From UMGS1387 sp045539625 (lineage in GTDB: Bacteria > Bacillota > Clostridia > Oscillospirales > CAG-382), in contig JAZQFS010000032.1 in assembly GCA_045539625.1 (NCBI GenBank), positions 1 to 20,063 of the forward strand: DNA of 20,063 nucleotides. Reading direction: 5' to 3'. Positions within the stretch are counted from its first letter, which is position 1, and the number at the start of each line of letters is the position of its first letter. Of the stretch, positions 14,176 through 20,063 are shown one piece after another. The position numbers and the translations under genes are program-made. The notes under the pieces are model-generated. The model was not told where the DNA came from. It searched no databases and saw nothing but the letters and a program-made list of their open reading frames with translations.

Positions 14176-16179
14176 ATGAAGAAGATTATTGTTTTGGCAC
14201 TTGCTCTCATGTGCATGCTTACAGTAGTTGCATTTGCAGACGTTACTGTTACTTATGATATCCAAGAAGGCAACGTTGCGGATACATACCAGATAGTTGC
14301 AACTGTAACTGACCCTGAAGGCGATTTTAGATTGTTCGCGCAGAATATTACATTTGATAATAGCATTTTTGTTCCGGTTTCGAAGACAAAGGGAACAGCA
14401 ATCGACCTTTCTTCCGGTTCATCAACTTCCAAGACTCCTGTGAAAGTTTATACTTGGCATGATGAAGAAAACGAAGAAGATGTAACTGCTTCTTATGCGA
14501 GTGAGCCTGTATGGACTGTAGAAGGCACAGATGTTGTTCTCGACTTTGAAAGCAATCTTGTACCTAACGAATATCCTGTTAATGGATATACACTTTTCTC
14601 AATGCATTTTGTATATGCAGACGGAAAGAGTGCAGATGACATCGCAGCTGATTCTTTTAAATTAAATACAATCACCTATACAAATGGTGATAGCACCTGC
14701 TATTATTATTATGGTCGTGATGACGAAGGTAAGGCAACCAACATCACAGTTGTAAACAACGTAGTTCCCGCGCCCGTTGTTGAAGAAACCTACTGGAACG
14801 CAGGTAACGGCTACGACCTCTATGATATGGCTGGTGAACTGGTTGCTAACAACTCTCCTGTAACCAAGTCCAACGAATCCGAAACAGCAGTTACAGTTAA
14901 GTACGGCGGTTACTACAAGAATACAGCTAACTGGTCAGGTGCAGCTCTTAAGGAAGCTGTAACAGTTGACGGTCTTGAAATCGAAGTTTCTTACACAAAA
15001 CTTCCTTCTTCCACCGACTGTTGGGCATACATCGGTGTTCTTGCTGATCCTTCAATCTTCAGCACAGGCACACCTTATAACAACGGTTATGTAAACCTTA
15101 TCAGATACAGTGCTGATAACCTTGCAGTATACGGTACAACCGCTTGGACTTCTACAGGCACATACGGTGCAGGCGAAGGCTTCTTCGCAATTGAAGCAGG
15201 CGACACTCTCAGAGTTTGCTTCGATAAGAACGCAGAAGGCACATATGACATCACATATGTAAAGAACGGCACAGAATTCTTTGAGCTTCCCGTAGCACTC
15301 GATCTCGAAGCAGCTCTCGGCGGCACAACAGGTTATCCCGTAGTTTCCGCTTCCTGCAAGGGCTCTGAAGCAGGCGCATTTGAATATACAGTTGATGTTG
15401 CTCCCGAAGAAATCAAGGTTGCTAAGATTCCCGTAGCAGCAGGCGATACAGTTTATGAATACACAGTAGATGCTAGCAGCTACACAGCTACTGAAATTGA
15501 CGCTGACGGCACATACAATGTACTTGTTCCGGAAACAGATTCAATATCAGTAATTGTTAACAGCGGTTACACAGCTCAGAAGATGTACAATGTTAACGCA
15601 ACATATGAAGGTTACTACACTGAAACAACATTTGCTGCAAACGGTGTTCTCGGCAGCAATGAAGTATCTATGAGAGCTGATGATCCTCAGGGTATCAGAT
15701 TCTTCGGTACAGTTTCCAATGGAATTTTAGATGCTGTTTCCGAATACGGCTTCATCATGACAGCCGAATCTGCATACAACAACCTCGACGATGACTATGT
15801 ACTTGACATGGCTCTCGTTGAAGCAGGAAAGGCTAAGAAGGGTATTGCTTACGACGGCAACGGCACAGACCTCTACTTCTCAAAAGATGATACAACAACA
15901 GTTATCGCAGGCGTACTTTACGGTATTCCTAAGACAGCTGAAGGTGTACAGACAGTAATCGTTTCCAGACCTTACTACAAGTCAGGCGATGCTTATGTAT
16001 ACGGTGAAGAAAAAGAGTCTACACTCTACGACATCGCTAAGGAACTTCTTAAGAAGGAAGAATACGAAGCAGTTTGGGAATATGCACAGGAAATCGTTGA
16101 TCTCGTTGACGGCACAGAGCCTGAACTTCCTGAGCTCACAACCGAAATTGCTATCGACGTAAGCTCTCTCTACGAATAA
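14176..16179 (+). CDS. Large secreted multidomain surface protein, possible cohesin-like N-terminus
   Basis: This is a 667-residue exported protein: signal peptide MKKIIVLALALMCMLTVVAFA (1-21), then about 22-195 beta-rich, starting VTVTYDIQEG and containing an ITFDNSIFVPVS strand pair, which recalls cohesin-type or similar bacterial Ig-like folds. A Pro-containing linker (about 196-203) follows. Next is a jelly-roll-like domain (about 205-410; WSGAALKEAV, WAYIGVLADPS, FFAIEAGDTLRVCFD) resembling concanavalin-type carbohydrate-binding modules. The C-terminal region (about 475-660; SMRADDPQGIRFFGTVS, then YGFIMTAES and AGVLYGIP) matches a domain seen in clostridial secreted proteins whose name I do not know. 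No sortase signal, SLH repeat or hydrophobic tail is visible. Codon use is ordinary up to about 14770 and strongly optimised afterwards. Domain names here are by pattern only. Confidence 0.78.
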   Translation: MKKIIVLALALMCMLTVVAFADVTVTYDIQEGNVADTYQIVATVTDPEGDFRLFAQNITFDNSIFVPVSKTKGTAIDLSSGSSTSKTPVKVYTWHDEENEEDVTASYASEPVWTVEGTDVVLDFESNLVPNEYPVNGYTLFSMHFVYADGKSADDIAADSFKLNTITYTNGDSTCYYYYGRDDEGKATNITVVNNVVPAPVVEETYWNAGNGYDLYDMAGELVANNSPVTKSNESETAVTVKYGGYYKNTANWSGAALKEAVTVDGLEIEVSYTKLPSSTDCWAYIGVLADPSIFSTGTPYNNGYVNLIRYSADNLAVYGTTAWTSTGTYGAGEGFFAIEAGDTLRVCFDKNAEGTYDITYVKNGTEFFELPVALDLEAALGGTTGYPVVSASCKGSEAGAFEYTVDVAPEEIKVAKIPVAAGDTVYEYTVDASSYTATEIDADGTYNVLVPETDSISVIVNSGYTAQKMYNVNATYEGYYTETTFAANGVLGSNEVSMRADDPQGIRFFGTVSNGILDAVSEYGFIMTAESAYNNLDDDYVLDMALVEAGKAKKGIAYDGNGTDLYFSKDDTTTVIAGVLYGIPKTAEGVQTVIVSRPYYKSGDAYVYGEEKESTLYDIAKELLKKEEYEAVWEYAQEIVDLVDGTEPELPELTTEIAIDVSSLYE

Positions 16180-16191
16180 GTCGGAAAGCCA

Positions 16192-16320
16192 TTACTTCTT
16201 CTTCTCCGAAAAAGAAGAAGTAATCAAGAAGAAAAGAATTTAGCACTGACACGAGGTTAGCGAAAATCTTTTCTCAGATGCACGATTATCCGCCCGTGAG
16301 TCAAACAACGACTCACGGGC
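16192..16320 (+). repeat. Structured tandem repeat, copy A
   Basis: This is a 129-bp unit: hairpin 1 (ATTACTTCTTCTT, 16191-16203, paired with 16212-16224, 13 bp perfect), a conserved single-stranded-like core with AGAATTTAGCAC and TTAGCGAAAATCTTTTCTCAG, and hairpin 2 (16292-16302 with 16310-16320, 11 bp perfect, loop AAACAAC). It begins 12 nt after the stop of the surface-protein gene and directly abuts copy B. Function unknown: it could be 3'-UTR structure, a small RNA or a short mobile palindromic element. Confidence 0.9.
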
Positions 16321-16448
16321 TTACTTTCTCTTTGCTGAAAAGAGAAAGTAACCAAAGAGAAAAGAATTTAGCACCGACACGGGTTTAGCGAAAATCTTTT
16401 CTCAGATGCACGGTTATCCGCCCGCGAGTCAAACAACGACTCACGGGC
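16321..16448 (+). repeat. Structured tandem repeat, copy B
   Basis: This is a 128-bp unit about 88 percent identical by eye to copy A outside the first stem. Hairpin 1 is TTACTTTCTCTTT (16321-16333) paired perfectly with 16339-16351 around a 5-nt loop; the stem differs from copy A at several positions on both arms and remains fully paired. Hairpin 2 (16420-16430 with 16438-16448) carries one C-A mismatch relative to copy A. Confidence 0.9.
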
Positions 16449-16454
16449 TTTTTT
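16420..16454 (+). terminator. Terminator-like end of repeat copy B
   Basis: The 11-position stem of hairpin 2 (one C-A mismatch) with loop AAACAAC is followed by six Ts (16449-16454). It is the best candidate for the transcript end of the secreted-protein genes. The same hairpin in copy A is followed by TTACTTT instead. Confidence 0.75.
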
Positions 16455-16734
16455 ATATTCTGCACTGCACATATAATACAAATTTGGCACAATTCCCGTT
16501 GCTTTGGTACGTTGGTGTAAAGGTCGACGGGAGAAATTTTCCGTGTATTTCCTCGGCACTATTTTTCATTAATAACGTCATATATTATGGCGGCACTGCA
16601 AAGCGCTGTCGCATCGGTGGTCGGCAGACCGCTGTAAGATGTTTTAAAATGTTATATAAAACCAAGAATGTTAATAATGATACAAAGTTAAAAATAATTT
16701 AATAAACTATCTTAAAATTTGTCGAAATTGCATA
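16455..16734. other. Non-coding gap with two possible RNA structures
   Basis: No gene is supported here. CCCGTTG (16497-16503) can pair with CGACGGG about 20 nt later, with an inner CTTT/AAAG pair. A GC-rich island at about 16589-16637 inside AT-rich DNA can fold into two short hairpins, one being GGTC-GGCA-GACC. The rest (16638-16734) is AT-rich and featureless. These structures are modest and may be chance. Confidence 0.35.
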
Positions 16735-16763
16735 TTTACATTTCGCAAAAATAGTGGTATGAT
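16735..16763 (+). promoter_or_regulatory. Promoter of nifJ
   Basis: -35 TTTACA (16735-16740), a 17-bp spacer ending in AGTGG, and -10 TATGAT (16758-16763) with extended -10 TG. The leader is about 40 nt and ends in a strong AGGAGGA site (16794-16800), consistent with high expression. Confidence 0.75.
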
Positions 16764-16808
16764 ATAAGAGTATCAGTATGTTACAATAATATCAGGAGGA
16801 ATATAAAA

Positions 16809-19800
16809 ATGTCCAGAAGAAAGTTATCCATGGATGGTAACACTGCTGCGGCACACGTATCGTATGCCTTTACAGAAGTGTCCGCTATCTACCCCATCAC
16901 ACCTTCAAGCCCAATGGCTGAAGTAACTGACACATGGTCCGCTACAGATAAGAATATCTTCGGCGAGCCTGCAAGAAACATCTTTGGCGAAAAAGTAAAG
17001 ATGGTTGAAATGGAATCCGAAGCAGGTGCTGCAGGTGCAGTTCACGGCTCTTTGGCTTCCGGTGCTCTCACCACAACTTATACTGCTTCTCAGGGTCTTC
17101 TTCTTATGATCCCCAACATGTATAAGATCGCAGGTGAATTGCTTCCCAGTGTTATTCATGTATCCGCAAGATGTGTTGCTTCTCATGCACTTAATATCTT
17201 CGGTGACCACTCCGACGTATATGCTTGCCGTCAGACAGGTTATGCTATGATGGCTGAATCCAACGCTCAGGAAATCATGGACCTTGGTGCTGTTGCTCAC
17301 CTTGCTACAATCAAGGGCAGAGTTCCCGTACTCAACTTCTTTGACGGTTTCAGAACTTCTCACGAAATCCAGAAGATCGAAGTTTGGGAAACTGAAGACC
17401 TTAAGGAAATGGTTGATATGGATGCTATTCAGGCATTCAGAAACCGTGCACTTAACCCCGAAAGCCCCGTTCTCAGAGGTTCTGCTCAGAACGGCGATAT
17501 CTTCTTCCAGAACAGAGAAGCTTGTAACAAGTATTACAACGAATTCCCTGCAATTGTTGAAGAATATATGGGCAAGGTTAATGCAAAGCTCGGTACAGAT
17601 TACAAGCTCTTCAACTACTACGGTGCTGCTGACGCTGACAGAATCATCATTGCTATGGGCTCTGTTTGCGACACCATCGAAGAAGTTATTGACTATATGA
17701 ACGCTAACGGTGAAAAGGTTGGTCTTGTTAAGGTAAGACTTTACAGACCTTTCTGCGCAGATAAGCTCATCGAAGCTATCCCTGCAACCGTTAAGAAGAT
17801 TGCTGTTCTCGACAGAACAAAGGAACCCGGCGCTCTCGGCGAACCTCTCTACCTCGACGTTGTTACAGCTCTCGCTACAAACGGCAAGGCTGACATCAAG
17901 GTTGTTGGCGGTAGATACGGTCTCGGTTCTAAGGACGTTGCTCCTGCATCAATTTTCGCTTGCTACGAAAACCTCAATGCAGCACAGCCTAAGAACAGCT
18001 TCACACTCAGCATCGTTGACGACGTTACAAACCTTTCTCTCGAAGAAAAGGACGCTCCCGATACAGCTGCTGCAGGTACAATCTCCTGCAAGTTCTGGGG
18101 ACTCGGCGGCGACGGTACTGTTGGTGCTAACAAGAACTCCATCAAGATTATCGGTGACTATACAGAAAAGTACATCCAGGCTTACTTCCAGTATGACTCC
18201 AAGAAGACCGGCGGTGTAACAATTTCTCACCTCAGATTCGGTGATAAGCCCATCAAGTCTACATATTATATTACAAAGGCAGACTTCGTTGCTTGTCACA
18301 ATCCTTCTTACCTGCTCAAGGGCTACAAGATCGTTAACGACGTTAAGCCCGGCGGTAAGTTCCTTCTCAACTGCCAGTGGAAGCCCGAAGAGCTTGATGC
18401 TATCCTTCCCGGCGCAGTAAAGAACTACATTGCAAACAACAATATTGAATTCTATATTGTTAACGCTATCGACAAGGCTGCAGAAATCGGTATGGGCAAG
18501 AGAACAAACACAATTCTCCAGTCCGCATTCTTTGCACTTGCTAACATCATGCCTATCGAAGAAGCTGTAGAACACATGAAGTACATGGCTAAGAAGTCCT
18601 ACCTCAAGAAGGGCGAAGCTGTTGTTGAAATGAACTACAAGGCAATCGACGCAGGTGTTGATGCAATCGTTAAGATTGAAGTTCCCGAAAGCTGGAAGAC
18701 AGCTGATGCTACAGCTGCTAAGGTTACTGTTGAAAACAAGAGAGAATCTCTCAAGAACTTCGTTGAAGACATCGTTCTTCCCGTTAACCTTATGGACGGT
18801 GACAGCCTGCCTGTATCCAAGTTTATGGATTACGTAGACGGTACATTCCCTCAGGGCTCTACCGCTTACGAAAAGAGAGGCGTAGCAGTTATGGTTCCCG
18901 AATGGATTCCCGAAAACTGCGTACAGTGTAACAACTGTTCCTTCGTATGTCCTCACGCTACACTCAGACCTTTCGTTATGACAGCAGAAGAAGCTGCAGC
19001 AGCACCCGGTGCTACTAAGTTCACTGCTAAGATGATCGGTAAGGGCTGCGAAAGCTATAAGTACACAATCGCTATTTCTCCTCTTGACTGTATGGGCTGC
19101 GGCGTCTGCGTAGACGTATGTCCCACAAAGCCTGAAAAGAGAGCTCTCAAGATGGTTCCTCAGGCAACACAGGCAGATCAGCAGGAAGTATTCGATTATG
19201 CAGTTGCTAACGTTGGTAAGAAGGAAACTCCTTTTGCAGATACATCTGTTAAGGGCAGCCAGTTCAACCAGCCTCTGCTCGAGTTCTCCGGTTCTTGCGC
19301 AGGTTGTGCAGAAACATCTTATGCAAGACTTGTTACTCAGCTCTTCGGCGAAAGAATGTACATCTCCAACGCAACAGGTTGTTCTTCTATCTGGGGCGGC
19401 TCTGCACCTGCTACTCCTTACACAGTAAACAAGGATAGCCTCCGTGGTCCCGCTTGGGGTAACTCCCTCTTCGAGGACAATGCTGAGCACGGTCTCGGTA
19501 TTTACACAGGTCAGAAGGCTATCAGAGAAAAGCTTATCGGTAAGGTTGCTGAAATGGCAGAATCCGACAAGGCTTCAGATTCCTTCAAGGCAGCAGCTAA
19601 GGCATACCTCGACACACTTAACGACGGCAAGGCAAATGACGAAGCTACAAAGGCTCTCGTTGTTGAGCTCGAAGCAGCAGCTAAGGAAGGTTGCCCTGTA
19701 GCTCCCGCAATCCTCGCTGAAAAGCAGTACCTCTCCAAGAAGTCCGTATGGATCTTCGGTGGTGACGGTTGGGCTTATGATATCGGCTTCGGCGGTCTCG

Positions 19801-20063
19801 ACCACGTTCTCGCTTCCGGTGAAGACGTAAACGTAATGGTATTCGATACCGAAGTTTACTCCAACACAGGCGGACAGGCGTCCAAGGCTTCCAACCTCGG
19901 TCAGGTTGCACAGTTCGCAGCAGCAGGTAAGGCAATCGGCAAGAAGGATCTTGCTCAGATCGCTATGTCCTACGGTTATGTATATGTAGCTCAGATTGCT
20001 ATGGGTGCAGACATGAACCAGACAATCAAGGCTATGCAGGAAGCAGAAGCTTACAACGGTCCC
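16809..20063 (+). CDS. nifJ: Pyruvate:ferredoxin (flavodoxin) oxidoreductase, 3' end beyond window
   Basis: This enzyme oxidises pyruvate with CoA to acetyl-CoA and CO2, reducing ferredoxin; it is central to anaerobic clostridial metabolism and cytoplasmic. The window holds 1085 codons of an enzyme normally about 1170-1190 long, and the frame is uninterrupted to the last base. Domains in order: pyrimidine-binding domain I with YPITPSSPMAE near the N-terminus; the gamma-type domain and transketolase C-like region; two 4Fe-4S motifs, Cys704-x2-C-x2-C-x3-Cys714 and Cys761-x2-C-x2-C-x3-Cys771; proximal cluster cysteines Cys830 and Cys833 (CAGCAE); and the thiamine-diphosphate/Mg site GGDGWA at 984-989 followed by DTEVYSNTGGQAS. 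All domains are fused, as in the single-chain homodimeric type. Codons are highly optimised. About 90 C-terminal residues lie outside. Confidence 0.97.
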   Translation, partial: MSRRKLSMDGNTAAAHVSYAFTEVSAIYPITPSSPMAEVTDTWSATDKNIFGEPARNIFGEKVKMVEMESEAGAAGAVHGSLASGALTTTYTASQGLLLMIPNMYKIAGELLPSVIHVSARCVASHALNIFGDHSDVYACRQTGYAMMAESNAQEIMDLGAVAHLATIKGRVPVLNFFDGFRTSHEIQKIEVWETEDLKEMVDMDAIQAFRNRALNPESPVLRGSAQNGDIFFQNREACNKYYNEFPAIVEEYMGKVNAKLGTDYKLFNYYGAADADRIIIAMGSVCDTIEEVIDYMNANGEKVGLVKVRLYRPFCADKLIEAIPATVKKIAVLDRTKEPGALGEPLYLDVVTALATNGKADIKVVGGRYGLGSKDVAPASIFACYENLNAAQPKNSFTLSIVDDVTNLSLEEKDAPDTAAAGTISCKFWGLGGDGTVGANKNSIKIIGDYTEKYIQAYFQYDSKKTGGVTISHLRFGDKPIKSTYYITKADFVACHNPSYLLKGYKIVNDVKPGGKFLLNCQWKPEELDAILPGAVKNYIANNNIEFYIVNAIDKAAEIGMGKRTNTILQSAFFALANIMPIEEAVEHMKYMAKKSYLKKGEAVVEMNYKAIDAGVDAIVKIEVPESWKTADATAAKVTVENKRESLKNFVEDIVLPVNLMDGDSLPVSKFMDYVDGTFPQGSTAYEKRGVAVMVPEWIPENCVQCNNCSFVCPHATLRPFVMTAEEAAAAPGATKFTAKMIGKGCESYKYTIAISPLDCMGCGVCVDVCPTKPEKRALKMVPQATQADQQEVFDYAVANVGKKETPFADTSVKGSQFNQPLLEFSGSCAGCAETSYARLVTQLFGERMYISNATGCSSIWGGSAPATPYTVNKDSLRGPAWGNSLFEDNAEHGLGIYTGQKAIREKLIGKVAEMAESDKASDSFKAAAKAYLDTLNDGKANDEATKALVVELEAAAKEGCPVAPAILAEKQYLSKKSVWIFGGDGWAYDIGFGGLDHVLASGEDVNVMVFDTEVYSNTGGQASKASNLGQVAQFAAAGKAIGKKDLAQIAMSYGYVYVAQIAMGADMNQTIKAMQEAEAYNGP

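Noticed and set aside
16192..16448. Possible CRISPR array
   Set aside because: There are only two units, abutting with no spacers, each with internal hairpins; no cas genes are nearby.
16406..16702. 98-codon plus-strand frame starting inside repeat copy B
   Set aside because: It begins in a structured repeat, has no ribosome site, and its composition is not protein-like. A similar 63-codon minus-strand frame at 16368-16559 is also just translated repeat.
17949..19490. 513-codon open frame on the minus strand opposite nifJ
   Set aside because: It is antisense to a certain gene, rich in Cys, Val, Ser and Asn in a way explained by the optimised codons of nifJ, with no recognisable domain and no ribosome site.

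Overview
The window looks like a chromosomal segment of an anaerobic, low-to-moderate-GC Gram-positive of the Clostridia (probably Oscillospiraceae/Ruminococcaceae-like). The reasons are: a pyruvate:ferredoxin oxidoreductase with optimised codons; a GerW-type sporulation protein next to its usual DUF2953 partner; strong AGGAGG-type ribosome sites; two stand-alone ECF transporter S components, which implies a shared ECF energising module elsewhere; and a secreted protein with a type I dockerin-like tail. Seven candidate housekeeping promoters, one in front of most transcription units, have a 17-bp spacer and a TGn extended -10. No tRNA, rRNA, CRISPR array, transposase or phage gene was seen.

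Layout. 1-67 holds a terminator of a gene outside the window. 70-837 (minus) is a Nudix hydrolase with a long N-terminal extension. 1164-3974 is a sporulation-associated trio: DUF2953 membrane protein, GerW, and an ABC exporter half-transporter that overlaps gerW by 14 nt. 4135-4635 is an ECF S component behind a terminator-like leader hairpin. 4793-6082 is a CPA-type cation/proton antiporter with a strong terminator. 6251-7375 is a ROK repressor. 7504-11083 is a tight run of four enzymes: sugar isomerase/epimerase-like TIM barrel, PHP metallohydrolase, nitrilase-family amidase, GH20-like glycosidase. It is followed at once by a membrane-anchored DUF4430 protein and a second ECF S component (11111-12084), so 7504-12084 may be one six-gene transcript. 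12144-12566 (minus) is a VOC/glyoxalase protein. 12746-16179 encodes three secreted proteins: a copper-amine-oxidase-N-like domain protein, a dockerin-like protein and a 667-residue multidomain protein with a possible cohesin-like N-terminus. 16192-16454 is a tandem duplication of a structured element of about 129 bp. 16809 to the window end is nifJ, cut off by the window edge.

How the genes may work together. The ROK regulator beside the four-enzyme run suggests a regulated pathway that releases and processes an amino- or amide-bearing sugar. No step of it is proven, and the set does not match a pathway I can name. The DUF4430/ECF pair looks like a surface-capture plus uptake pair for a cofactor. 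The secreted trio looks like cell-surface or polysaccharide-interaction biology.

The strongest unexplained signal is the pair of abutting repeats at 16192-16448. Their first stem differs in sequence between copies while staying perfectly paired, and a third segment downstream changes in step with it.
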